From: Alphaproteobacteria bacterium
GTDB taxonomy: Bacteria > Myxococcota_A > UBA796 > GCA-2862545
Assembly: GCA_020632885.1 (NCBI GenBank)
Contig: JACKEQ010000017.1
Span: 1-64,000, forward strand
Length of the DNA stretch: 64,000 nucleotides
Reading direction: 5' to 3'
Shown: positions 43,100 through 50,479 of the stretch, one piece after another
Position numbering within the stretch: the stretch's first letter is position 1
Layout: each line of letters begins with the position of its first letter
Made by a program: the position numbers and the translations under genes
The notes under the pieces: generated by a model
The model's input: only the letters and a program-made list of their open reading frames with translations
Told to the model about the DNA's origin: nothing
Databases searched by the model: none

Positions 43100-44464
43100 T
43101 CATGGCAGGGCGGCCTTCAGCTCCTTGATGAGCGTCTTCAGGCTGCCGGAGAGCACGGGGGTCCCGAGGGCCTGGAGCTCCTTGCGGAACCAGGCGTCCA
43201 CGGAGAAGTAGCCGCTGGAGGCCACCGACCCGACCGGGATGAAGGTGACCCCCGAGCGCACGAGGGCCGTGAACATCGGCATCAGCTCGCGGTTGTCGTA
43301 GAAGTCGCTGATCCAGGCGATCACGGTGTTCTTCGGGTCGGTGATGTGCCCGAGCACGAGCGGCATCGCGCAGGTGCCGTCCGTGCCACCGCCGAGCTGG
43401 GTGCGCAGGAGGACCTCGAAGGGGTCGTGGACCCAGGGCGAGAGGTCGAGGGCCGTCGTGTCGTAGGCGATCAGGTGGGCCTCGATGCGGGGCAGCCCCG
43501 CGAAGATGGAGGCCAGGATGGTGCAGTTGACCATGGCGGGTACCATCGACCCGGACTGGTCGACCACCACCACGAGCCGGGTCTTGTTCTGCTTCTTCGC
43601 CTTGTGGTGGTAGTACAGACGGTCGACGTAGAGGCGCTCGCCCTTCGGGTCCCAGTTGGTGAGGTTGGCCCAGATCGTGCGCTTCAGGTCGAGGTTGCGG
43701 AACACGCGCTTCGGGGGGATCGAGCGGTCGATCGGTCCGGTGTCGGCGCTCATCACCTGCTTCAGGAGCACGTCGCCGAGCTCGTCGACGAAGCGCTTGA
43801 TCAGGGCCTTCGCGTTGCGCAGCGCGGGGCCGTCGAGGTGGTCCTTGTCGCGGAGGAGCTGGGCGGTCAGCGCCATGGACGGGGTGAGCTTCGCGGCGAG
43901 CTTCGCGTCCGCGAGCACCTCGCGGAGCTGCATCCGGTCGATCAGCCGCTTCTCGATGCCCTTCAGGCCGGCCTGGATCTCGGGCTCGCTCATCAGGCCG
44001 GCACCCCGCCCGATCTCGCGGAGGGCCTCCTCGACGTCGCCCTCTGTGGTGGCCTGGCCGCCGCCCGACCCCTGGCCCCGCATGAGCGTGCCGGGCCGGT
44101 AGCCGCTCGCGCGCTCGAACGCGCGGACGTCGTCGAGCCATCGGGCGTACTCCTCGGCCGTGACGCTCTCGCCGCCCACCTGGCCGAACACGTTCAGCAC
44201 GCTCTTCAGGTAGAGCACGGTGCGCATCAGGCCCTCGTCTCCCCAGTCGTCGTCGGTGTCGGGGAGGGCGAGCAGCGGCTCGAGGGACGGCTTCCGCTTC
44301 ACGATCTGGTCGACGGAGGCCCGTGGATCCAGGGTGAGCCTCGGTAGATCGAGATCGTCGACCAGCTCGCCCATCACCCGCTCGACGCCCGCGTTGGCCT
44401 CGTCGTCACCGAGGGCGGCCATCAGGGTGCGCCAGTACACGAGCTGCCGGCGGCCGTCGCTCAT
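43100..44464 (-). CDS. VWA-domain protein of the MoxR module, 454 aa
   Basis: The N-terminal 290 residues are helical, with a Gly/Gln-rich linker near 130-140. The VWA domain begins at about 296 (RLVVVVDQSGSMVPAM) with an intact MIDAS motif D302-x-S304-x-S306, then the Thr-containing loop (LGGGTDGTCAMPLVLGHI) and an Asp in IAWISDFYDN. Metal-dependent protein binding in partnership with the MoxR ATPase is the usual role. The ATG at 44464 overlaps the stop of the DUF5691-like gene (ATGA). No signal peptide, so the protein is cytoplasmic. Confidence 0.92.
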   Translation of the reverse strand: MSDGRRQLVYWRTLMAALGDDEANAGVERVMGELVDDLDLPRLTLDPRASVDQIVKRKPSLEPLLALPDTDDDWGDEGLMRTVLYLKSVLNVFGQVGGESVTAEEYARWLDDVRAFERASGYRPGTLMRGQGSGGGQATTEGDVEEALREIGRGAGLMSEPEIQAGLKGIEKRLIDRMQLREVLADAKLAAKLTPSMALTAQLLRDKDHLDGPALRNAKALIKRFVDELGDVLLKQVMSADTGPIDRSIPPKRVFRNLDLKRTIWANLTNWDPKGERLYVDRLYYHHKAKKQNKTRLVVVVDQSGSMVPAMVNCTILASIFAGLPRIEAHLIAYDTTALDLSPWVHDPFEVLLRTQLGGGTDGTCAMPLVLGHITDPKNTVIAWISDFYDNRELMPMFTALVRSGVTFIPVGSVASSGYFSVDAWFRKELQALGTPVLSGSLKTLIKELKAALP

Positions 44465-45744
44465 GCGCGGAGGAGCTTGCTGGCGCGCTCGCGCAGCACG
44501 TCGAGGACCGGCGCGCGGACGCTCCGCGCCGTGGCGATGCCGGCGGCCGGTCCCGACCGCTGGGACCCCTTGCGGGCGCCGAGGGGCTGGAGCGTCCACC
44601 CGCCGTCGAAGCGCAGGAGGCCCATGACCGAGGCCCCCTTCAGGTCCTTCGCGGCGAGCCCTGCGTGGGGTGACGTGCGCGCGAGGTCCACGGGGGCGGG
44701 CGGCTCACCGGTGTAGAGCGTGGGGAGGCCGATCTGGAGGGGGTGACGGTGCCGTAGGGCGGGCGGGTGCAGGACGGCGCCCGAGAGGTCGACGGACCAC
44801 GGGTCGAAGGCCTCCCCGGGGGTGGCGCCCCCCTCGCGCCAGCGGAGCACTCCGTCGGAAGAGAGCTCCATCTTGCTCACACTGAGGGAACAATCGGCCG
44901 ATAGGGCGTCGAGGAGCGCGGGCGCCAGAGGACGGACGAGGTTCCAGATCTCGGCGCCGGTCACGGCGTCCACCTTCCAGGCCGTCAGCGGCGTGCGGAC
45001 GAGGTGGCGCTGGCCGTCCGGGGTCTCGAGGAGGCCGTGCACGACGATGGACAGCACGTGGTCGTGGTGCCGGACATCGGCTCCCAACGGGAAGAGTCGG
45101 CCATCCACCGTCTCGGTCGGGCACACCTCGGGGAGGCTGTAGGTCGCCAGGATGCAGCGCGACCAGAGGTCTGCCCAGCGGCGGAGGGGTGGTGAGTCGA
45201 CGGCGGACGTGGGCGCGTGATCGAGGAGCTCGTCGGCGAACCCCGTGAGCAGGGTGGCCAGGCCGCCGAGCTCGGCTGTGGTCTGGAGGCCCTCGAGGGT
45301 GGCGACGATGGGCACGAGGATGCTGTTGTCGAGGTTGGCCAGGCCCGCGAGGGCGACCTCGACGAGCCACTGGCGCGCGCTCTCCATGCGCACGGTGGCC
45401 TCCGCGCCGGGCATCGGGCCGGGCTGGACGTCCACAGTCCCGACCACCAGGCCCCTCTCGGCCGCTGCAGCGGCGAGGAGCGCGTCGTGGCGGGCGCCCT
45501 CGAGGGACTCGCGCGCCGCGGCGAGGGCGGCGAGGTGGTGTGCGAGGAGCTCGCCGTCTCCAAGGGCCGTCACGGCCTCGTGCACCCGGGGACCGAGGGG
45601 GGTCCCGACGAACGCGTCGGCGAGCTCGCGGAGCGAGGCGACCTGGGCGGGGGCGAGGCGGGCGAAGCCCTCTCCGAGCACGCGGTCGAGGTGCGCGGTG
45701 AGGGCGGCGGCCTCTTCGACTCCGGCGGGGATCGGCGGGCTCAT
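44461..45744 (-). CDS. DUF5691-like protein, 427 aa
   Basis: A soluble, largely helical protein (residues 1-215) with a mixed C-terminal half. From its position between a SWIM protein and a VWA protein I take it to be the DUF5691-type member of the SWIM-DUF5691-VWA-MoxR-DUF5682 association; the sequence itself does not give me a decisive motif. Starts with ATG 45744, overlapping the SWIM gene stop (ATGA), and ends overlapping the VWA start (ATGA), so three genes are coupled in a row. Function unknown. Confidence 0.75.
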   Translation of the reverse strand: MSPPIPAGVEEAAALTAHLDRVLGEGFARLAPAQVASLRELADAFVGTPLGPRVHEAVTALGDGELLAHHLAALAAARESLEGARHDALLAAAAAERGLVVGTVDVQPGPMPGAEATVRMESARQWLVEVALAGLANLDNSILVPIVATLEGLQTTAELGGLATLLTGFADELLDHAPTSAVDSPPLRRWADLWSRCILATYSLPEVCPTETVDGRLFPLGADVRHHDHVLSIVVHGLLETPDGQRHLVRTPLTAWKVDAVTGAEIWNLVRPLAPALLDALSADCSLSVSKMELSSDGVLRWREGGATPGEAFDPWSVDLSGAVLHPPALRHRHPLQIGLPTLYTGEPPAPVDLARTSPHAGLAAKDLKGASVMGLLRFDGGWTLQPLGARKGSQRSGPAAGIATARSVRAPVLDVLRERASKLLRA

Positions 45745-46208
45745 CCGGTGACGAACCAGGCCATCTCGGGCCTGGGCTCCGTGCTCGAGGGGAGCTCGAC
45801 GTAGCGCAGGTAGTCGAGGAAGCGCGCGAACACCTCGCCGGCCTCGACCTTCTGCTTGTCGCCGCCGAGCTGGTTCGTGATCTGCCAGGTGTTCTCGGTG
45901 ACCTCGGGCACCCCGAGGTAGCGGCACACGCGCTCTGCGCCGTACTGGGCCACCGCGTTGCTCACGAGGGCGTCGATGTGCTTGCACGGGCCCCCGCGGA
46001 GCCCGCCGCACGGCCGGTTGTTGTTGGTGCTGCAGTAGAAGTCGCCGCTGCCCGCCTGGATCAGCGAGATGTAGACGCGGTCGTCGGAGGAGCCGCTGCT
46101 CACGACCCCCTGGAGGCGGCCGGCGAACAGCTCGACGAACGGGACCTTGTGGAGGTTCCGGCGCTTCGGCGTGGGGCGGGGGTGGGGGACGAAGCTCTGC
46201 AAGGTCAC
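45741..46208 (-). CDS. SWIM-type zinc finger protein, 155 aa
   Basis: The likely start is GTG 46208 (MTLQSFVPHP); upstream codons in frame come from the palindromic intergenic region. The zinc motif reads FYCSTNNNRPCGGLRGGPCKH, a C...C...C-x-H arrangement that matches SWIM domains, which bind nucleic acid or proteins. The remainder (NTWQITNQLGGDKQKVEAGE, then a C-terminal FLDYLRYVELPSS) resembles SWIM-family members linked to MoxR/VWA operons. It is the first gene of the seven-gene cluster that runs down to 36243 and has the twin palindromes in its promoter region. Confidence 0.8.
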   Translation of the reverse strand: MTLQSFVPHPRPTPKRRNLHKVPFVELFAGRLQGVVSSGSSDDRVYISLIQAGSGDFYCSTNNNRPCGGLRGGPCKHIDALVSNAVAQYGAERVCRYLGVPEVTENTWQITNQLGGDKQKVEAGEVFARFLDYLRYVELPSSTEPRPEMAWFVTG

Positions 46209-46279
46209 CTGCTCGGGATGCGCGACGCTAGCACGGGTCGGGCTGGCTGACGGTCGGCGCGTGACGGAGGTCGGTGGGC

Positions 46280-46314
46280 GACGGACGTCCGTCGGCTGAC
46301 GTCGGTCGACCGAC
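46280..46314. promoter_or_regulatory. Two 14-bp perfect palindromes between divergent genes
   Basis: GACGGACGTCCGTC (46280-46293) and GTCGGTCGACCGAC (46301-46314) are each perfect palindromes, separated by 7 bases, with further GTCGG/CCGAC half-sites on both sides (46245-46345). They lie in the 180-base gap between the SWIM-gene start (46208, minus) and the lipoprotein start (46389, plus). Two-site arrangement in a divergent promoter suggests binding of a dimeric repressor. Confidence 0.6.
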
Positions 46315-46388
46315 ATCGGGCGAACGTCGACAACCGTCGGTCACCGGCGTGGAACGTCGCGTGCAGGTCTCCCGCCCAGGAGGTCATC

Positions 46389-47054
46389 ATGCGCACCATC
46401 GTCTTCGTCGCCACCATCCTCGGTCTCTCCGCGTGCACCACCGAGCGTGCCGCCCGTACCGCTTTGGAGGAGGCCGGTCTCCACACCGTCGACCTGACCC
46501 GCACGTCCCCCGTGCACTTCAGCCTGCGTGGCCGGAACGCCGAGAGCGGGTACTGCGCCGGGGACATCGAGATCGTCGGGGGGAAGTCGAAGTGGGGCTG
46601 GATCTGTCAGCGATCGAACCCCGACCCTGTCTGCGCCCCCGATCGCCTGGAGGACTGTGTCGACGCGGTCGTCGCGGCGAGGAAGGTGGACGAGCTCGCC
46701 GCGATCGAGCCGCTCCGCATGCTCTGTGTGTACAACGGGCATCCCATGGCCTGTCGCGATCTGGCGAGTGTCGCCCTGGACGCGGAAGCGTGGCGCACCC
46801 TCGCCTTCGCGACGGCCCTGGCATGTGGCCGCGGAGACGGCCCGATCTGCGAGGACCTGTCGTTCGCCGCAGGCAGGCTGGAGGACTGGGCTGCGGTCCT
46901 CTCGTACGGCAGCCACGCATGTGACCTGGGGCGGCCCATCGGGTGCGGGAACGCGCGCGCGGCGGCCCTTCGACTGGGACTGCAGGATGAAGCTGCCCGG
47001 CTCGGGGCCCGGTCGTGCGAGCTCGACGCCAGCCGGTGCCCCGGTCGGGGCTGA
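46389..47054 (+). CDS. Cys-rich lipoprotein, Sel1-like, 221 aa
   Basis: ATG behind an AGGAGG (46379-46384); lipoprotein signal MRTIVFVATILGLSAC with Cys16 and lipobox LSAC. The mature part contains about 12 Cys in a repeating pattern (VCAPDRLEDC, MLCVYNGHPMAC, ALACGRGDGPIC, HACDLGRPIGC, RSCELDASRC), with spacing that resembles Cys-rich Sel1/TPR repeats. Probably a disulfide-stabilised helical solenoid facing the periplasm or cell surface. It is divergent from the SWIM gene and convergent with the secreted protein gene ending at 47069. Confidence 0.8.
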   Translation: MRTIVFVATILGLSACTTERAARTALEEAGLHTVDLTRTSPVHFSLRGRNAESGYCAGDIEIVGGKSKWGWICQRSNPDPVCAPDRLEDCVDAVVAARKVDELAAIEPLRMLCVYNGHPMACRDLASVALDAEAWRTLAFATALACGRGDGPICEDLSFAAGRLEDWAAVLSYGSHACDLGRPIGCGNARAAALRLGLQDEAARLGARSCELDASRCPGRG

Positions 47055-47068
47055 GCTCTGCGGCACGG

Positions 47069-47968
47069 TCAGCCCGGCGGGAGCGGCAGCGCCGGACGGA
47101 ACCAGGGGTCGAGCACCGTCGCGGGGTCCACCCCTGCCGCGCACGTGGCGGGAAGGGCCCAGAAGACCCCCCGGGTGCCGGCCGCGCGTGCGTAGGCGCC
47201 CACGATGAAGGACTGAGAGGTCTCTCCATAGGCGAGGAGCTGGCCCGACCCGAGCTTGCTCGTCCCCGCGTTGCCGCCGTACACGGTGCCGTCTCCGAGC
47301 ACGATCCGGAACGTCCTTGCCGCCGGGTCATAGCTGAGGTCGGTCAGCTCGCCGGTCTCGTCGGAGCCCGTGACGACCCCGCCGCCCCACGCGCCCGCGG
47401 ACTGGCCCTCGCCGAACGCCTCGGGCACGCATCCGCCCGCGACCAGCAGATCGACGGCCGGCTGGAGGATGGACTCCATGTGCGACGCGTCTGGCAGGGA
47501 TGCCGCTCCGAAGCGGCTCGTGTACGCGTCGTCCGCCATCGACGCCATCTCGCCTGCCCGGTCAGCGAGGGTCCGTGCGCCCTCCTCCAGCGAGGTGAGC
47601 GCGCAGAGCGTGCCATCGACCTCTGCTCCGGTGGAGAAGTCCACGAGGTCGAGCGTCTCGGGGACCCCGGTGCTGGTGAGTGCGGCGCCGTCACCTGCGA
47701 ACAGGCTGATGTAGTGGTTGGAGTCCCCCACGAGGTCCAGCGCATCCTCGGGGTCGGAGTCGACGATGAGGAGATCGTCCACGACCACCCCGCCCAGGGT
47801 GAAGGGCGGCGAGCGGTACGCTGCTCCGGTGCCGAAGTCCGAGAGCAGGGTGGCCGCCCCGAAGTCGACGCTGACCTCGCCGAAGCAGGGCGCGGTGAAG
47901 GTGAACACCGTCGCGTGGGCGAGGGACGGCAACAGCAGGGCGAGCAGGGACAGTCGGGCCGGATGCAT
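47069..47968 (-). CDS. Secreted protein of the three-copy paralogous family, 299 aa
   Basis: Signal peptide MHPARLSLLALLLPSLAHA. The N-terminal half begins with a beta-strand region (VFTFTAPCFGEVSVDFGAA) and includes helical and Asp-rich parts; the C-terminal 100 residues share the family ending VGAYARAAGTRGVFWALPATC then DPATVLDPWF with the protein at 23185-23805 and the 3' end of the FG-GAP gene at 55882. I see no enzyme motif. It is on the opposite strand from the Cys-rich lipoprotein, 14 bases from its stop. Confidence 0.75.
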   Translation of the reverse strand: MHPARLSLLALLLPSLAHATVFTFTAPCFGEVSVDFGAATLLSDFGTGAAYRSPPFTLGGVVVDDLLIVDSDPEDALDLVGDSNHYISLFAGDGAALTSTGVPETLDLVDFSTGAEVDGTLCALTSLEEGARTLADRAGEMASMADDAYTSRFGAASLPDASHMESILQPAVDLLVAGGCVPEAFGEGQSAGAWGGGVVTGSDETGELTDLSYDPAARTFRIVLGDGTVYGGNAGTSKLGSGQLLAYGETSQSFIVGAYARAAGTRGVFWALPATCAAGVDPATVLDPWFRPALPLPPG

Positions 47969-48059
47969 GGGGGGAACCTCCGGCGGGAGCTTAGGGAGGG
48001 CGCGGCCGCCGGGCCGTAGCGGATGTGTATCGGTGCGTCCGCGCGGATCTGCCCGCCCC

Positions 48060-48767
48060 CTACAGGCCTGTGGTGGCGAGCCGGTGCTTCGGGTTGTCAG
48101 GGTCCATCGCGGCGCGGGCGTCGGCCTCTCGACGCTCGCTGTAGCGGTCCACCAGGAAGTCCCGGATGTCCCGCGTGAGCACCGTGAGCTTGTAGAGCTC
48201 CTCCATCACGTCCACGAGGCGGTCGCGGTAGCTGCTGTCCTTCATTCGCCCGTCGTCGTCGAACTGCTCGTAGGCCTTGGCGACGCTCGACTGGTTCGGG
48301 ATGGTGAGCATCCGCATCCACCGGCCGAGCACGCGGAGCGTGTTCACGACGTTGAAGGACTGGCTGCCGCCGTTGACCTGCATGACGGCGAGCGTGCGGC
48401 CCTGGGTGGGCCGGACCGCGCCCATGGAGAGCGGGATCCAGTCGATCTGGTTCTTGAAGACGCCCGTGATGGCGCCGTGCATCTCGGGGCACGACCACAC
48501 CTGGGCCTCCGACCAGAGCGAGAGCTCACGCAGCCGGACGACCTCCGGATGGTCTTCGAGCCCCGGGCCCTTCATGGGCAGATGGTGGGGGTGGAACCAG
48601 CGCACCTCGCAGCCGAGCTCCTCGAGGACGCGCGCGGCCTCCTCTGCGAGCAGGCGGGAGTAGGAGCGCTCCCGGAGGCTGCCGTAGAGCATCAGGACGC
48701 GCGGTGGGTGCGTGCTGCGCGGCGTGTCCGGGAAGGTCGGGACGGCGAGGGGCGGTGGGGACGTCAT
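48060..48767 (-). CDS. arsH: ArsH, NADPH-dependent FMN-binding oxidoreductase, 235 aa
   Basis: The sequence is an unmistakable ArsH: RVLMLYGSLRERSYSRLLAE (phosphate-binding loop for FMN), ELSLWSEAQVWSCPEMHGA, MTGV-type GVFKNQIDWIPLSMGAVRPTQ, and SFNVVNTLRVLGRWMRMLTI. ArsH is a flavodoxin-fold NADPH:FMN enzyme that oxidises trivalent organoarsenicals and reduces quinones. Length matches the family. No other ars gene is present; upstream on the same strand is the small split gene at 48804-49187, 36 bases away. It is cytoplasmic. Confidence 0.95.
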   Translation of the reverse strand: MTSPPPLAVPTFPDTPRSTHPPRVLMLYGSLRERSYSRLLAEEAARVLEELGCEVRWFHPHHLPMKGPGLEDHPEVVRLRELSLWSEAQVWSCPEMHGAITGVFKNQIDWIPLSMGAVRPTQGRTLAVMQVNGGSQSFNVVNTLRVLGRWMRMLTIPNQSSVAKAYEQFDDDGRMKDSSYRDRLVDVMEELYKLTVLTRDIRDFLVDRYSERREADARAAMDPDNPKHRLATTGL

Positions 48768-48803
48768 GGGACCTCGCTACAGAGGCCCACGACGTAACCC
48801 TGG

Positions 48804-48977
48804 TCAGGGCTCCCAGCGCCACCGGTCGGAGGGGACCTTCGCGGCGTGGCCGAGCACGCGTGGACCGTCGGCGAGGCCGGACGGGATGGGGGCCCAGCCC
48901 CGCTCGAGGCGGTCGTCGAGGAGCTCGTCGGCGGTGGGCGCGTGGGTCCAGACGGCGACCGCCGTCACGGCGGCGTT
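48804..48977 (-). pseudogene. In-frame continuation of the 69-aa gene after a TGA, 57 codons
   Basis: Directly after the TGA at 48978-48980 the same frame stays open for 57 codons (NAAVTAVAVWTHAPTADELL... ending RWRWEP) with GC-rich third positions. A GTG three codons on (48968) could start it separately, but there is no good ribosome site, so I see it as the severed 3' half of one gene. A 6-bp stem CCGCCG-TGA-CGGCGG begins 4 bases after the TGA. Confidence 0.45.
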
Positions 48978-49187
48978 TCAGGTGGTGTCGTAGACGAGGA
49001 ACAGCCCGTCGGGCAGGCGGACGACGAGGTCGAGGGTGAACTCGTCCTGCTCGACGACCTCCGCGAGCTGGGCGTCCATGCCGGGCAACGCGCGGATGAT
49101 GTGCTCGGTGATGCGGTGGGTGCGCACGTCCCGCTCGAGCGCCTCGAGGCGCGCGGGTTCGATGGGGATCTCGCCGACGATCCTCAT
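48978..49187 (-). CDS. Small protein, 69 aa, upstream half of a split gene
   Basis: Starts ATG 49187 (MRIVGEIPIEPARLEALERD) and ends at an in-frame TGA after VVRLPDGLFLVYDTT. The text reads as the N-terminal part of an alpha/beta protein, and the frame remains open beyond the TGA, so the true gene may span 48804-49187. Either a nonsense mutation, a sequence error (TGG or CGA to TGA) or recoding is possible. It lacks a good ribosome-binding site. No family recognised. Confidence 0.5.
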   Translation of the reverse strand: MRIVGEIPIEPARLEALERDVRTHRITEHIIRALPGMDAQLAEVVEQDEFTLDLVVRLPDGLFLVYDTT

Positions 49188-49223
49188 GGGGGTTCGGGTA
49201 TCACGGCGAAGCATGACATTCCC

Positions 49224-49241
49224 TGACACGTTCGGGTGTCA
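49224..49241. promoter_or_regulatory. Inverted repeat TGACAC-N6-GTGTCA upstream of the small peptide gene
   Basis: TGACAC (49224-49229) and GTGTCA (49236-49241) form a perfect 6-bp inverted repeat, spaced by 6 bases, 51 bases upstream of the ATG at 49292 and close to the divergent small gene. Size and placement fit a dimeric repressor or ECF-related operator. No promoter motif is clear enough to assign. Confidence 0.4.
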
Positions 49242-49291
49242 CGGGACGGGTCCTCCGCGCCAACACGGGGCACACCAACAAGGAGTGTCCC

Positions 49292-49426
49292 ATGACCCAT
49301 CGTCGCATCGCCCTCGTCGCCTCCCTCGTCCTCCTGCCCATGACCGCGCTCGCGGCCACGGCGTCCAGCGGGACCTGCGGCTCCCTCTGCTCCACCGTCG
49401 GCGCCCTGTTCGGCTGCGGCTGCTGA
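49292..49426 (+). CDS. Secreted Cys-rich peptide, 44 aa
   Basis: An ORF below the usual size cut-off: AGGAG at 49282-49286, ATG 49292, TGA 49424-49426. The product has a classic Sec signal peptide (MTHRRIALVASLVLLPMTAL then AA-TA) and a mature tail of about 20 residues, TASSGTCGSLCSTVGALFG then CGC, with four Cys. This could be a small secreted bacteriocin-like or signalling peptide, or a metal- or redox-active peptide. It lies 10 bases before an ECF sigma factor gene and so is likely part of the same operon. Function unknown. Confidence 0.7.
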   Translation: MTHRRIALVASLVLLPMTALAATASSGTCGSLCSTVGALFGCGC

Positions 49427-49436
49427 GCGGCCGTCG

Positions 49437-49949
49437 ATGCCGACCGATCCCACCTCCCGTGCGCTCGCCCGCCTCGCGGACGGGGACCGGTCGGCGTTCG
49501 ACACCGTCTACCGCGAGGCCTGGCCCCGCGTTCGCGCCCTGACGTCCCGCCTCCTCGCTGGGGACCCGGAGGCCGAGGACGTCGCCCAGCAGGCGCTCCT
49601 GACCGCGTTCGCGCGCGCCACGGACTACGACCCGTCCCGTCCGGCCCTCCCGTGGATCCTCGGCATCGCGGCAGGCTCCGTCCGCACGCACCGCCGCCGG
49701 CAGACCCGCCGCCGGGAGGTCGCGCTGCCCACCGCCCTCGTCGAGCCCGGGACCCCGGAGGACGCCGTCGTCCGGGCGGACCTGGAGCGCGCGATCACGG
49801 AGGTCCTCGGTACCCTCTCGCCGCTCGACCGGGAGACGTTGCTCCTCGGGGTCGGCGACCGACCCGCCGACGCCACCTTCCGCAAACGGCTACAGCGCGC
49901 CCTCGGTCGCCTGCGGCAGTCCTTCCGGAGCACCCATGGATCCCTCTGA
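49437..49949 (+). CDS. ECF-type RNA polymerase sigma factor, 170 aa
   Basis: Short sigma factor of the extracytoplasmic-function group: sigma2-type helix region LARLADGDRSAFDTVYREAW then DPEAEDVAQQALLTAFARA (the -10 recognition and core-binding segment), a linker of about 40 residues, and a sigma4-type region LERAITEVLGTLSPLDRETL. The sigma4 helix is divergent. It overlaps the next gene (a membrane protein) by 14 bases, and follows the Cys-rich peptide by 10. The membrane protein is the natural candidate for an anti-sigma factor. Confidence 0.85.
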   Translation: MPTDPTSRALARLADGDRSAFDTVYREAWPRVRALTSRLLAGDPEAEDVAQQALLTAFARATDYDPSRPALPWILGIAAGSVRTHRRRQTRRREVALPTALVEPGTPEDAVVRADLERAITEVLGTLSPLDRETLLLGVGDRPADATFRKRLQRALGRLRQSFRSTHGSL

Positions 49950-50442
49950 TCTCGAGCGGGCCGCGCGGGCGGCCTACGAGCGCGGCCGGCTGGTGCGGGC
50001 TCTACCCGTGGCCCTGCCTGTGGCGGCGATGACCGCGGGCACGGCGCTGCTCACGGGGTTCGGCGCGTCGGTCGCCATCGGGGTCGCGGTCGCGGGGCTC
50101 GTCGTGGGGCTGGCGTGGCGTGGCCAGGACCCCGGCCGGGGCGTCGTGCCCGGCCTGTTCGGTGGCGTGGTCGCGTGGCTGCTGCCGCTCGCGTGGGCCT
50201 GCCAGACCGGCGTGTGCAGCGCGTCCTGCACGCTGCAGTGCGCCGTGGTGGCCCTGGGCGCGGGCCTCGCGGGCGGGCTCGTCCTGCACCGGACGGGCGG
50301 TGGCGTGACCGCCCTGGCGGCCGTGGCGGTCGCCGCGGGATGCGCGTCGATCGGGTGCGTGCCGCTGGGCTCCTTCGGGCTGCTGGGCGTGGCGGGGGTG
50401 CTCGTGGCGGGGTTGCCGGCCGTGCGGCTGTCGCCGGCCTGA
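49936..50442 (+). CDS. Multi-pass membrane protein, possible anti-sigma partner, 168 aa
   Basis: About 25 cytoplasmic residues (MDPSDLERAARAAYERGRL) precede four or five hydrophobic helices rich in Gly, Ala, Val and Leu (VALPVAAMTAGTALL, VPGLFGGVVAWLLPLAW, LQCAVVALGAGLAGGLVL, ASIGCVPLGSFGLLGVAGVL). A Cys cluster, CQTGVCSASCTLQC, sits between the second and third helices, at the membrane surface, echoing the Cys-rich peptide two genes upstream. Overlap of 14 bases with the ECF gene suggests coupled synthesis, as for ECF/anti-sigma pairs, but there is no recognised anti-sigma motif. Confidence 0.75.
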   Translation: MDPSDLERAARAAYERGRLVRALPVALPVAAMTAGTALLTGFGASVAIGVAVAGLVVGLAWRGQDPGRGVVPGLFGGVVAWLLPLAWACQTGVCSASCTLQCAVVALGAGLAGGLVLHRTGGGVTALAAVAVAAGCASIGCVPLGSFGLLGVAGVLVAGLPAVRLSPA

Positions 50443-50479
50443 GCCCGGATGTGCGGGCCGCCGGGCCCGGCTCGCCGGC

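Noticed and set aside
48959..48980. Selenocysteine insertion site at the TGA
   Set aside because: The stem is only 6 bp and starts 4 bases after the TGA, too close and too small for a typical bacterial SECIS; no neighbour suggests selenium metabolism.
50443..50479. Bidirectional terminator between the membrane protein and the M60 gene
   Set aside because: GC-rich self-complementary pieces exist but no perfect stem with sensible loop; evidence too weak.
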